64,000 nucleotides of DNA from Plectrocnemia conspersa. Its lineage: Eukaryota; Arthropoda; Insecta; Trichoptera; Polycentropodidae. This document shows, piece after piece, positions 50,500-61,819 of the stretch. The DNA is taken from assembly GCA_009617715.1 (NCBI GenBank), contig VTFK01000055.1, positions 744,001 to 808,000 of the forward strand, read 5' to 3'. Within the stretch, counting starts at the first letter, position 1; each line of letters starts with the position of its first letter. The notes under the pieces are model-generated. The model worked only from the letters and a program-made list of their open reading frames with translations, did no database searches and was not told where the DNA came from. Position numbers and translations under genes: made by a program.

Positions 50500-50537
50500 G
50501 GCGGGCCGCATGCGGCTCGCGGGCCTCGCGCTGTACA
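50500..50537. other. CpG-rich patch resembling a hAT element end
   Basis: GCCGCATGCGGC (50505-50516) is a perfect 12-bp palindrome in a GGGCC..GCGGGCC context, the kind of sequence found near the ends of many hAT elements. No partner end was found. Confidence 0.35.
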
Positions 50538-50689
50538 TCACAATATGTAATGATGTTTATATATAAGGATTTCAACTGGAAATATATGAAGAAATCAAAT
50601 AGATTATTTAATGATGGAAAATAATGTATATTAAATATAAGAACTTGTCGCAAATATAAGGTTAAAACTAAAAAAAATAATTGATTTTG

Positions 50690-51200
50690 AAAACAAATAA
50701 AAAATGTAATCGAGAAAGCATAAAACACATCTGCCACAGAAAAATCCTCGAAAAGACTGGATCACTGATTAAATATGGAAGCCCCATAATGGATCTCGAT
50801 ACAGTTTTACAAAGATGGAAAAAATATTAACAGACTTATTCAAAGAATCCACCTTTGAGCCAGATGTCTTATATGAAGAGATTTATAAATCTGTTAAAAC
50901 AACTAAAAATGAATAAATCTCCAGATAGAAATGAAGTGCTATTTTGTGTGATATACATATGTATCAACATATTGAAAAGCGAGATATGGCCTCAAGACAG
51001 GGTGGAATCTTTTATTTTATTTGGATTTACTAAAAAGTGCAGAAATTAAAAAACAATAGCGAACCAGTAAAATACTTTTATATATAATAGAAGAACGATT
51101 GCATAATTATATAGGTTGGCATATAACAAATAAACAAGCTGGAGTTGTTAAAGGAAAATAAAATAGAGAATAAATAATAAATGCTTTGTAGACTATACAC
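50690..51200 (+). mobile_element. RTE-like LINE reverse transcriptase fragment (dead)
   Basis: Open pieces include KILTDLFKESTFEPDVLYEE near 50820, a linker to NKSPD near 50915, then SEIWPQDRVES near 50980, and further on ERRLHNYIGWHITNKQAGVV near 51090. The order and wording (KSPG-type turn, IW.T..WPQDW, then HEQAGF-type motif) match the N-terminal half of RTE/BovB-like reverse transcriptases. Two or more frame changes and stops are present. Confidence 0.65.
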
Positions 51201-52360
51201 TATCGTTAAATATATAATAGTTATTGTTCCAAAATTCCCAATTATAATTTAAAAAAATATTTTTAAACTAATAATCTAGTATCTTAAATCGGTTTTAAAA
51301 ATTTAACAACCAGCTTTCTGATTTTAGAAATTTATTAAGAAACCCGACAATCCCTGGCACGACACAAAAGTTGTTTAAATGTTAAAATCACTTATTAAAA
51401 ACATATAAATGGTATAGAATGTAACAATATATATTATAAAGACGCATAATTTAAAGAATAATTAAGGTGATTATTATTTTTCTATTTTAATATATAAAAT
51501 TATAATTGGCATATAAAGACATTGAAAAATATTAACTAGCAAAATTATAACTATTAAAATAAGATATATATGGTATAATTATAATACTTCAAATACCTAT
51601 TATTGTTGTATATAATGTTATACTAATTAAATTATACAATTGTAGTCAAAAATAATTTTAGAATATTCTTAAGCTGATGTTTAAAATTTTTTTTATTATA
51701 CAAATAATTAATATATTTTTTAGTATTTTGTCAAAGAATAAGTGTTATTTAAACACTGTCTAAAAAAACTAAGCTATATAGTGAATAAATAAATTACACC
51801 GTTAAAATTATTGTGTTAGTATATAATGCATTAATTTAACTAATTAAAACGTTAAATAATAGCTTACATATATTATTAGCAGATTTATTTTAAGTGAGGC
51901 TCGTATTTAATTGATCAGTAATTTATTCAAATAATCAGTATTTCAATGAAATATTGATTTTATTTATTATATTGGACGACTAGTAAAATTTAAATAAACT
52001 AAAAATTAGGATTGTGAAAATAATAATTTTACTGTCCCTCCTTTTTTTAGCTAGGATATTTGTAATAGATTTTACATATAAAATAGTGCTTCATGTCTCT
52101 TGAAGAAAAATATTTTGTAACCAATGTCTTCTTCATAGCATGACAATAACTTATTTGTTAGTTATCCGTATATATGTAGCTTATATATTTCAGAGATAAA
52201 ATTAGGGCATATAAAGGATTCTAATTACTTGAGACGTAGCAATAATTTATCACATATCAATATTGATCAAGGTATTCTAGGTACCAAATAAAAAAAAAAT
52301 AAGTACCACTTCTTCGACTTTGTATCCCAAAAAATTAAATAAATATCTCAAAAAACTCAC
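51200..52360. other. AT-rich non-coding stretch
   Basis: Follows the RTE-like fragment. No recognised feature. Confidence 0.5.
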
Positions 52361-52369
52361 TGTTTGCCT

Positions 52370-52760
52370 ATCTCCTCCTCTCCCAAACCACCAACTGGGT
52401 CACAAAATCCAGAATCACATCACTAGGCCTAGTTCGTGGTATCGGAGCAGCGCACAGGATAGGACTAAACAAACGTCAGGCCGTGTCGGCGCATTGTTAC
52501 ATAGTCGTTACATCACCCGTGCATGGGTTGGGCAAATTGTTTGATGATCATTTTTTTTTATACATACATATACGTTTATCCGAATAAAGAAAGTTCATTT
52601 GTGCGCGTTCCGAGTCGGTGAGCATCGCACATCCTGTGCGCGCATTGATTCGATTTCCTGGAGCTCGAATGTGGTGGGGCATTTGGGATAATGACGGATA
52701 AAATGGATTCAGCTTTTGGTTCTAGATCTTGGCGGTGATTGCGCGTTAATTTCGTTAGTA
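52370..52760. other. GC-richer island 18
   Basis: AGGCCTAGTTCGTGGTATCG, CAGGCCGTGTCGGCGCATTG and CATCCTGTGCGCGCATTG. One 74-codon plus frame, no motif. Possible conserved non-coding element. Confidence 0.3.
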
Positions 52761-53639
52761 GAAAAATTAAGTTCCATTGCTGGTAATTCTAGGGGAATAT
52801 ATGAACAACATGCGTGAATATTTGAGTAAGTTTTTGACACAGATTCTCGAAGGCGAGAGATCATTCTTTATTCGTCGCAACTTACCATTATTAATTAACA
52901 TTAGCAATTACAAATTAAGCTTACTAGAAAATGGATTAAAATGTAGTGCACTACCATTTTTTTTTATTAGGATAAATGTTTTTTTTATCGGAAAAATATT
53001 GGTTATATAAACAAACCTTTTTAAAGTTGCAATCTATTTCTGTCTATATGCAAGGGGGAAGTAATAATATGTTATACAACGTTTACAAATATTTTTATTT
53101 ATTAAACATATTAGTAGAATAAAAATATCATATAATAAAGAGAAAAAATAGAAGCATATAGTAAATATTAAATTATTTAAAAAAATATTTACGAGATAAT
53201 TGACACTGCCCAGATTTAGTAAAAATTTTAAAGTCGGGATTAAACGATTAAAAAGATAATAGTAAACATTGATTTAACATGTTCATTACTTAAAAAACTT
53301 TGTATAATCGAATTTATAACGTTCACACTGAAAATGCGGATTCAGCTTCAGCAAAACAAGACATTCATTTTTGTGCCGCATTTATCAGGAATGCGTATTC
53401 ACCTTTAGTATATTTCTAAGTACAATCTTTGGATTTTAAATATAAATCATTCTAAAGTTTGATTATTTTGTATTCTAGTTCATTCTAATCTGCTTTATTT
53501 TTTATAAAAATTGATTTACGTTTTATTTTATATTTAATATCTTTCTAAAATAAATTTAAAAAAATAGTGCGATATTTTAAAACGTTCCAAAGTCTTTGAA
53601 TCTCGCTTGAAATTGTTTTATAATATTTTAAATTCCAAG

Positions 53640-54900
53640 AATCATTTTGTTTGGGTCGAATTGAGGCATATCAGGATTTGAAAAAGCATTTGATAAAGTT
53701 AACCATGCTTTACTTGTAAAAAAGTTATCTATTCTAATTTCGGGTTTTCTGAAGATATCATAAATCTATTCTCAAATTACTTGACCAATAGATATCAATT
53801 CGTCAAGTATAATAACTCCTTTTCAGAACGATATAAGACCCCTACTGGAGTACCTCAAGGATCCAATTTGGGTCCATTGTTGTTTTTATTGTTCATTAAT
53901 GACATAGAAACAGCAATAGAGCATTCAGATTTTTTATTATATGCAGAAGACTTGAAAATTTACAAGAAAATGCATTCGATTTATGATTCTCTCGAACTAC
54001 AGGAGGATCTCAACTCTATATGGAAATGGGCTTGCTATAACCAATTGCCTTTCAGTGTAAAGAAATGTCACACAATTTCATTTTCAAGGTCATTAACGCC
54101 GGCAAAATATTCATACCATCTAGGCGGATATTTTCTGGAAAGGTTTTCTTCAACTAAGGATTTAGGAGTGACTTTCGAAGAACGTTGAAATTTAGCCAGC
54201 ACATTGCAGAGACTCATAGCAAATCCTTAAAAATGTTTGGTTTTATCTTGAGGAATACTTTAGTATTGCGCACTCTTTATGATACTCTAGTCCGCAGCAT
54301 ACTAGAGACTAGCTCCATCATTTGGATCCCAGGCGTAATGAATCAATGTAATGAATTGAAGCTGGAAAAAGTACAACGTAAATTTCTTCGATATTTATAC
54401 TTGAAGGAATACGGGTATTATCCAGTTCTTGTTTCCCAGTGCTTTTATTTTGGGAGCCCTGGGATACGTTTCTTTGTCGACTCGCAGAAGTGTTTATGTA
54501 ATTAAACACTTCTGGAAATTGCTCAAGGGAATCGTAGACAATCCTTCAGTGCTCGAGCAGCTTCAAATGTGGGCTCCTGAAGGTGGTTATAGTTCTCGGT
54601 CGCGTCCACTATTCTTGCCTGTTAAGTCTAGAACTGGAGCACTTGCCAACTCTTCTCTGGCCAAGGCTATTTATCTGCTCAATTCTGTCCATAGAAATAT
54701 TGACATTTTCTCTTGCACATATGGAGTTTTGGTTCAGTTCGTATGGGACAATGCACATCTGTTGAGGTGATTTGTGTCTGTTGTTTTGTCTTGTTTATAT
54801 TTGTATGTATTATGATGTATTAGTACTTTTGACTATCGTGACGCATTGGGTTTGTCTGTCAGGTCACGATGGTTATAATTTTAATAAATAAATATACTAA
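53640..54900 (+). mobile_element. Jockey/CR1-type LINE, RT C-terminal half and 3' tail (dead)
   Basis: The translated pieces give a reverse transcriptase: FEKAFDKVNHALLVKKLS near 53680, then GVPQGSNLGPLLFLLFINDI near 53850, then LLYAEDLKIY near 53935, where active elements have an A-D-D-type box. Thumb and C-terminal segments follow to a stop at about 54770, and a 3' UTR runs to an (AATA)n-type end near 54897. At least three frame changes (near 53740, 54187 and 54440) and the AED replacing ADD make it non-functional. The 3' UTR contains a hairpin at 54835-54870 that recurs in two other fragments in the window. It is 5'-truncated, as is usual for LINEs. Exact clade (Jockey versus CR1) is not settled. 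Confidence 0.9.
54835..54870 (+). other. 3' UTR hairpin of the LINE
   Basis: ATCGTGAC and GTCACGAT form a perfect 8-bp stem around a 20-base loop, about 27 bases before the (AATA)n end. LINE reverse transcriptases often recognise a 3' stem-loop, so this is a plausible RT recognition structure. The same stem with a 7-base loop occurs at 60257-60275. Confidence 0.6.
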
Positions 54901-54905
54901 TATAA

Positions 54906-55068
54906 AGGATGTCGCAAAATTAACGCAAGATTTGAATTTGCCTTCATTTGTGCAATAAATGTTGATAGCTAAGAGTTTAGGGTTAGTTAAAATAAATAAT
55001 AATCATAAATAACCCAAAAAATGTATTTTTTATTTAATTCAAATCTTGCGTTAATTTTTGGACACCCT
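54906..55068. mobile_element. MITE (163 bp) next to the LINE tail
   Basis: The left end GGATGTCGCAAAATTAACGC and right end (reverse) GGGTGTCCAAAAATTAACGC extend as inverted repeats to AAGATTTGAATT (about 32 bp with few mismatches). It sits within ten bases of the LINE 3' end, so it probably inserted into or beside the tail. Confidence 0.75.
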
Positions 55069-55069
55069 A

Positions 55070-56205
55070 TGTATATTAATTTATCTACGAACATTCTCAC
55101 CAATATTGACATCATTTTAATAAATAATATTTTTAATTTAAATAAAATAAATTGTGTCAATAATAATTTTGATGACAAATTAGATATAATTTATATAAAT
55201 GTAAATAATTGCATAGTAATTAAGAGCTAATTCACTGGAAGATAATTATCACCCGGTGCTAATGATTAAGTTAAATGATAATAAAAATAGCATAATTACG
55301 AATGAGGTGGAATGCGTGAGCAATCGGAATGTATTCGGATGGTCGTTTAGAAATTGTGCAGATTTTGATCTATTGAATAGATTTATGGTAAAGTGCGTTG
55401 ATGTTAAGTGATGTTAAATATTTCCTAACGGCCTATTATGAGGTGCTCTACTGTGCATTTGATCAGTACTTTATTCAAGAGTACCTATGAGTGGTTGACG
55501 CGTCATATCCTAGATGGTTTTCTCCTGAGATCATTTCATTGCTAAAAAGCACGCCTTTATAAGTTATGGAAGAGATCGGGACATCTGTATGCTCTCGAGG
55601 AACTTCGTTCATTTCGTGATAATTTCTTGTCATTGCAATTATTACAAAAGTTGTCAAAAATAAATAATTAATGATCTCAAAGCGTTTCAAAAATATATTA
55701 ACAGGAAACGCACTACTCAGTCGATACCGAAAGTAATGAACTTCAACGATAAAATATTGTACGGTTCACAAAATACTGCTGAAACCCAAAATTAAGCTGC
55801 GAAAAAATTGCAGATGGAATGGAGAAACCTGTAAATCATTAGTTGACAGTATGCCAAAAAGGGTTGCAACTGTAATTATAACTACATATTTAAAATAAAC
55901 TTTTAATAAACACTTTAAACAACCTTAGTCGGTTTTTTATTTATATTTAAAGATATAACACATTTATTGGGGTGCACCATTATAATATCCAAACCTGTAT
56001 TTTTCATACACTTTTTAGTTTTTCAGCAATATTATTACATTACACATATTAAATTTAAGAACATTTTTAAGTGATAAAGCATTTCATATGGTTGTTTATA
56101 CTGCAAGTTTTAAATGTTCATATTGCAGTCTGTGAATATGAAGAATAAACTGAATTCATAGTTACATTTTGTCGTGATTGCATTTTAATTAGATTTACTA
56201 TCGTT
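55070..56205. other. AT-rich non-coding stretch
   Basis: A minus frame at 55475-55690 has no motif. The segment 55490-55900 is less AT-rich and might be a decayed LINE 5' part (AAAAATTGCAGATGGAATGG), unproven. Confidence 0.35.
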
Positions 56206-56209
56206 TATC

Positions 56210-56570
56210 CTCAAAGGAGAATCACTTTACCGCAAATTGTGGTACATAATCGTTAATTTCAGGTGGTCCATTTAAAGTTTCGCAGGTATTTGGCAGGCAA
56301 AGGGCTCGGCTCGATAACAACCTTGCGTATACAATATTGGTTACTGATTGCCATAATTGAGTTGTTAAGGTATGCAATATGCCCTAAAAGCCTCCCCATA
56401 TTGGCTGTGGGGGTAGCTGCAACGGAAAACGCGAGAGCACTTTGACATAGCCTAATTTGCCTGTTTATACAGGCACACGGTAAAACCTGGTTTATTTGAA
56501 ACCGAGCATGCCCATTAATTAATTCAGGAAAAATGCAACGTAAATGTCTATATAACACACACATGGACCT
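56210..56570. other. GC-richer island 19
   Basis: Frames overlap on both strands (101 codons minus, 60 plus). GCCTGT-TTAT-ACAGGC near 56459 is a perfect short hairpin. CCATATTGGCTGTGGGGGTA and CCGAGCATGCCCATTAATTA. Probably regulatory. Confidence 0.35.
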
Positions 56571-57114
56571 TAGACATTTAAAAAAATGTATTAAACGCTA
56601 ATAATTTAGAATAACATATCAATACTTATTGAATTGTAAAAGTTTTTGATTTTTTATAAATCGCTTAAAAATTGTTACATAAATAATGTGTTTTATTATT
56701 GAATACCTTATATTATAAATAAAAAATAAGGTGGTTTAGGATACATTGAGGTATCACAAATAATATTATAGGATATCATGCAATATAAAAAGTAGCCCGT
56801 TCATAAAAAAACTCTTAATAATTAACGGATTTCCGAAACGCAATCGCGTGCAATTTAAAAATCTCGCTGGTAAAATTAATTATTAAAAAATGTACGATTT
56901 TGTAATATTTATTATTCAAAGCATCAAGCAAATATCAAAGGGAAAACTGTATAGTTTTAAATATATGTATTACATGCATCATTTAACTCATTGTAAATAT
57001 CATTAAAAAAATAAAAAATAATTTAAAAGTTTCTTATAATTATATGTTCTGTAACATTAATGGTTTTATATATTATATATAATTTTTTTCTGTATCAATA
57101 TTCCACACAGGTTA

Positions 57115-57288
57115 ACAAATGTCGTTGGCCCTTTCGAAAAACTGTAGATACGTTTCATTGTCTGGTCTCAAAATCGGAAATGATGTTACGACCACTGGAC
57201 CGTAGATCCTCGATGAATAAAAAAGACCCATTACCAACTTCCCATGGCCATAAAGCGCATTCGAGTTCACATGTCATATGTCCTTGAC
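57115..57288 (+). CDS. Candidate terminal exon, unknown gene
   Basis: A good acceptor (TTTTTTTCTGTATCAATATT..CCACACAG at about 57090-57112) is followed by an open frame to TGA at 57288 that reads CRWPFRKTVDTFHC and ends SHGHKAHSSSHVICP. There is no poly(A) signal close by and no family match. It continues into a GC-richer block to 57540. Confidence 0.22.
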
Positions 57289-57540
57289 ACTATGGAAATG
57301 CACGATTGCTACTTGAGAAAAATCCTAAACCATAATGTAAAAGCGTTCTATACATATGCCAAAACTGCGCCATTGTTGGCGAAAATCGTGAACGATCCCA
57401 TGTGCGATGGACCATAAACAAACACACACAGTGGCTCTGATTGCTTCCATGATATGTAGTGTGTATAAATATTTAGGAAAACCGGGCTTTATCAATGGTG
57501 AAAAGCGTAGGGTTTTATTCAAGAATTTGTATATACATCC
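57115..57540. other. GC-richer island 20
   Basis: It includes the candidate exon at its left, and on the right CCATCGCACATGGGATCG (reverse strand) with TTTATGG and GATAAAGCCC sites. Confidence 0.3.
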
Positions 57541-58240
57541 ATCTATACAAAAAGGTCAGATATCATTTTGAATTTGTATGGTATTGTGGATCATAGATTG
57601 CTGACCATCGTCTTACAAACATATATCATAGTTATATAAATGATATGTCCATTAAAAATTCATTAAAAAATTAATAACGTATAATTTAAATAATAAAGTT
57701 GTATAAAAATTATATTTTATATTGATTTAAAAAATAAATTAAATAGGCAAAAAAATTACACACAGATAGTAAAAATATTTAGTATTTCGAGAAAATATAT
57801 TTTTTTAATTTAAAATAATGCTTTAATGTATTAAACACCTGTATATATTAACTATTGGTTTAATACATTGTTTTTTATTATCTTTAAACTCATTTATATA
57901 AATCAAATGTTAAATAAATTTAACTAAGTTTAAAAGTAGTAATAAATTATTTCATGTATTATACACGGATATATCTGGGTGTATTTTTTTATTGTAAATT
58001 ATAGATTTTGAAGAAGCTTAGTTTTTTATTAAAATAATAATTATTTAAGAAAACCTATATACTGCAAAATATCTAGAAAAAAAATCGTAGTTCTTGTTAG
58101 TTATTTTTGGATATTTAGTTAGTAAAATATAGTATTATAATTTGTTACATGTAATGATTAAATTAGCATTAAAATTTGTATTATGAAATATTCATTTTTA
58201 TTGTATTATGATTTTTTTTTCTACAAAAATATCTACGATA

Positions 58241-58248
58241 TTCTATAA
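58241..58248. repeat. Left target-site duplication of the second hAT
   Basis: TTCTATAA, repeated exactly at 59693-59700. Confidence 0.88.
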
Positions 58249-59692
58249 CAGCGGATCCCAACCTGTGGTACGCGTACCATCGGTGGTACGCAAAAATAAT
58301 CAGTAATAGCGGACATAAAAACTAAACAAAAAATCAGTCTTAAAAATTTAATTTAAACTATTGTATTTTTCTTAAATGTAATTTTTTAAAAAAGCTCGAT
58401 GATGATCTTTAATGTTAATGATAAAATTGAAAGTATGATTAAGAAATTAGATTTTTGGAAATAGTGTATCGAAAACAATCAACCGGAAGTATTCGAAACT
58501 CTACATACTTTTTTGGTTGAAAATAAGGTTAGCTTGTCTTAAAATTTAAGAGAACATATAATAGTTAATTTAACAGGATTAAAATCGTCTTTCATAGAGT
58601 ATTTTCCAAAACCTGAAAACAAAGATAATAATTGGATTTCAAACCCCTTCTATGCAGAAAATTTAGAAAAAGCTTAATTGTTATCAATAAAAGATAAATA
58701 AAATTTAATAGACTTTTCAAGTGAGAAACTATACAGGTAAAATTCGAACGAAACAATCTAACTAATTTTTGGTTAAACATCGATAAAGAATATGAAGAAC
58801 TTTATGAAAAAGCTCTCAAATTCTTATTATCGTTAGCTAGTACGAAATTAGTAGAAAGAGCTTTTTCTTCATGTTTTTTTAAAAATAAGTATCGAAACAA
58901 ATTGGAAGCAGGTGTAGATTTAGGGGGGTATCTCAGACCTTTTGAACCAAATTTCAAAAAATTATATTCTTCAAAACAAGCACAAGGATCTCATTAAATT
59001 TATTTTGCTTATATTATTGTGCTTATATTTTCGTAAAATTTGTTTAAAATTTAAACTTATACCTTGATAAAAATGTATTATAATCTTAAGCAACACTTTC
59101 ATAACTATTATTTTCGATAATAAATAGAAAATTTGGGTAAAAAAAAAATTTTTTAAATACAATTTCAATAATATTATTATATTTAAAACAAAAATTTCGC
59201 CTGTGACGCTGCTATAAATTTGTAAAAATTAAGGTGAAAATTGTCTCGTTTCCATTAGAAGAATTTTTACATTTACCGTGTTTAATTGATTTTATATACA
59301 TATATTTTTTTTTAATATCGGTAATTTATGGAAAAAAATGCGCATTTCATTTTTTTATACAAATAATTTAATTTAATTCGATGTAATTTTTTTTCAATAA
59401 AAATAAGTTGTTAAAAAAAATACTTCTTTAAATGTCTTTGTTTTGAATTTCGAAGAAATGAGCTTCGGCACCTTTTATTTTAAAAAAAACATTGTGATAT
59501 GTAAAGTTCAAATGTCTCATTGTTATCAGAAAAAATAAAACCTTTAGTATTATTTTTAAACTTAAATAAATTGAGTTCTGGGAAATATAGTCGCCTTATA
59601 AAATTTATAATGCAAATAGAATAACAATTTTTTTCGAAATACAATCATTTTTACGAAGTGGTACGCGAGCCAAAAAAGGTTATGTAACGCTG
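58249..59692 (+). mobile_element. hAT transposon, ZBED5-like (1444 bp, dead)
   Basis: The element begins CAGCGGATCCCAACCT and ends, in reverse, CAGCGTTACATAACCT, with matching subterminal GTGGTACGCG blocks. It is flanked on both sides by the exact 8-bp duplication TTCTATAA (58241-58248 and 59693-59700). Plus-strand pieces read FETLHTFLVENK, SSFIEYFPKPENKD and NNWISNPF near 58490-58650, then SLASTKLVERAFSS and KNKYRNKLEAGVDL near 58830-58920, ending QAQGSH. These match the C-terminal half of ZBED5-like hAT transposases. Several stops and a frame shift make it dead. It is the same superfamily as the copy at 41.8 kb but with different ends. Confidence 0.9.
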
Positions 59693-59700
59693 TTCTATAA
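59693..59700. repeat. Right target-site duplication of the second hAT
   Basis: TTCTATAA, matching 58241-58248. Confidence 0.88.
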
Positions 59701-59957
59701 GATACTTTGCCTTTTTATATGACTTTCAGTTTTTTACTCTGAAACACGCTCATGCGCTGTGATCTTGCTCACGCTTATACCCCATATTTTTAGAATTAAA
59801 CATAGTGTTAAACTTGACATTTAAAAAATAATTTAAATAATAAACGAATTATCTGCAGAGATAAAAATTTTCTATTCCTATTTAATTTAATTTTATTATA
59901 AATAGATAAACCAAATACGTTTTAGTACATTTTTTTTTAACAAATGTGGATAATTAC

Positions 59958-60116
59958 AAATTATCGTGTGTAGCATAATTTATAACCAACAGATGGCACT
60001 GCAGCTGGGCCGGATTTTAAAGAATAGCACATTTTTTATAAATAAAAATTGGAGTGCCGCAGCCGGGGCTCGAACCCGCAACAGTCTGAGACGTTACGGA
60101 CTACGCTATTCCATCC
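59958..60116 (-). repeat. tRNA-derived SINE, copy A
   Basis: The minus strand has an A box (TAGCGTAGTCCG) and a B box (GGGTTCGAGCCC) at tRNA spacing, then a body with TTATAAAAAATGTGCTATT and CAGCTGCAGTGCCATC, ending TTATAAATTATGC. It shares all these blocks with copies at 62.35 and 33.84 kb. It is not a tRNA gene because no acceptor stem forms. Confidence 0.8.
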
Positions 60117-60149
60117 TATGATATATTTAATGTCAGCTACGAGGAGCTG

Positions 60150-60305
60150 GTCTGGTTCGTATCGTCAAATTTTATTACTTTATGATATTGTTTTCTTTCT
60201 TAATATACATTATTTTTTGCATGTTATAATAATACTATGTATTGTTTTTTGCTCATCGTGACGCATTAGGTCACGGTTGTCTTAATTTAATTCAAATAAA
60301 TATAT
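60150..60305 (+). mobile_element. 5'-truncated LINE 3' tail, same family as 53.6-54.9 kb
   Basis: It shares the segment CGTGACGCATT, the following GTCACG and the TAATT..AATAAATA end with the LINE at 53.6-54.9 kb. Only the 3' UTR is present. It lies directly next to a SINE in the opposite orientation. Confidence 0.6.
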
Positions 60306-60309
60306 CTTT

Positions 60310-60985
60310 CATATTTTGTAGAAGGATTTGGGTTCGATTTTTTTATGGTATAAATGAAAGTCAAATTATTTATTAAATTGCATGATATTGTCGATCCAAA
60401 AAAATATTGTTTATTGTATAGTGATAATAAAAGCCAACGTTATGGTTGGTTGCCGCGCATGCGCTTTTATATACAATGCGTTAAATAGAGCGAATAATTG
60501 TGTGTATTTCATTCACAAATAAATAATGAATCAAGTCATTTGACGTTCAAAACACTGGTAGTCACAAATGTGAACGTTTTAACCTTCAGTGGCATTTACA
60601 TTAAAATGACAACAATATTAATATGTTATTATATCCATAAACTAATCTGTCTTAAATTTTATTTATAATTTTAATCAGACGTCTGCTTAAAAAAAAACAA
60701 TCTTGAAATACTATAAATACATTTAACATGTAACTGATAAATAAACAAACGTTATCTTGCGGCAATCGACAATCAAGCTGGAAGTTGAGTCGAAACTTGT
60801 TAGTTCTAGAAACTGATAACATTGAGATTGCTACTGTTTATAGATTGATTCACATTGTTCTAATGAATGTACTAAATTAATCCTAATCAATTATAATACA
60901 GTAAAAAATACATAATAAACCGATTTTTATAGACGCTAAGTAACTCACTGTTCCTGCTTTTGCAGGAACGCATTTCGATATTATT
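60310..60985. other. Downstream flank of the otopetrin gene
   Basis: Contains TTGCCGCGCATGCGCTTTTA with an NRF-1-like GCGCATGCGC (60457) and a TATATA word just after it. CTGTTCCTGCTTTTGCAGGAACG near 60948 is a hairpin (TTCCTGC/GCAGGAA). No gene seen. Confidence 0.4.
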
Positions 60986-60989
60986 CAAA

Positions 60990-60995
60990 TTTATT
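60990..60995 (-). terminator. Poly(A) signal of the otopetrin gene
   Basis: AATAAA on the minus strand, about 22 bases past the otopetrin stop codon. Its position would give a very short 3' UTR. The hexamer is common in DNA this AT-rich, so the support is its position only. Confidence 0.45.
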
Positions 60996-61016
60996 CCGAT
61001 TGAGTATATAAATAAA

Positions 61017-61819
61017 TTAATGACTATTTCCATGCACATATGCACATTTCCATATGTCTGCTAGGCAAACGCTCGAATGAAATCGATAGAACATGCACAA
61101 AGGAGTTGATATGTGTCTCAATATGGTCCAAAGCACTTTTCCGTAAAAGTCGTAACGATGATCATCAGTTTCAGCGTTTTTGATCGAGAATGTTTCGAAG
61201 ATCCAGGCTGAAACGTTGCAGACTATTAAAAACGTCACTAGCTCCCTTCCAGGTTTCAAGCGTAATAAATCTCTCGAGTTGCTGCATCTTCTCAATGCGT
61301 CTATGATGAAGGGAGTCTGTATTATTACTTGAATTACCTGTAAAAATATAAATTTATAGTCAATCTGATGAAATAGGACAACATACACATATGACATGAA
61401 ACGTACCACAATCACGACGTTAAAAAATTGAAGATAATTGGTGTAAATTACAGCCGGAACTAGAGTGAAACTAGCATCCATGAAAAACGCTGGTATGCAT
61501 ATGAACAACAAAAGGTCGTCCAATTTGGAAATTGCGTTTTTGTTCACGTCCAACTTTTGATTTGGTAATATGCGACGAGGACAGCTATTAACATCACCAG
61601 ATTAAGAAGCAATGCTGTGGATTCTTCCAAAAGAACACCAAACCACATCAAATCTCTAAAGAAATAAAAAATATTTTAATTATTGAATTTTTATTTAATA
61701 TTATTTTAAGATAATACTTACTTATTTGAGATTGAAACATAGCTTATAATTACACTGACTATTGAAGTCACAAGAACTATGAGACCTCCAAACCAGCCTT
61801 TGTTTCGAAGAATGGCAAT
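61017..61819 (-). CDS. Otopetrin-family proton channel, C-terminal exons (partial, one frame break)
   Basis: Otopetrins are multi-pass plasma-membrane proton-selective channels; in insects they serve acid sensing and other roles. Three exons can be read on the minus strand: 61819-61722, 61655-61407 and 61337-61017. The introns, 61721-61656 (66 bp, phase 2) and 61406-61338 (69 bp, phase 0), both have GT..AG borders. Exon 1 contains NKGWF followed by a hydrophobic segment. Exon 2 reads DLMWFGVLLEES, a membrane helix, then LDDLLLFICIPAFF. Exon 3 reads QTPFIIDALRR, PGRELVTFL and the family-typical end FYRFHSSVCLADIWK, then TAA. About 222 residues are covered; insect otopetrins are much longer, so the N-terminal half is missing. 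Within exon 2, near 61554-61560, the frame changes after YYQIK and resumes at LDVN; one base is missing, next to an AAAA run. It is therefore a pseudogene or an assembly indel. Family assignment is from recalled signatures and is strong; paralogue identity is not known. Confidence 0.88.

Noticed and set aside
60049..60120. tRNA gene (A and B boxes present)
   Set aside because: No acceptor stem or cloverleaf; related copies at 62.35 and 33.84 kb show it is a SINE.
61017..61553. Single 178-residue otopetrin exon
   Set aside because: The 69 bases 61406-61338 have GTACGT..TACAG borders and interrupt the family alignment, so they are an in-frame intron; the TTG start is not a real start.
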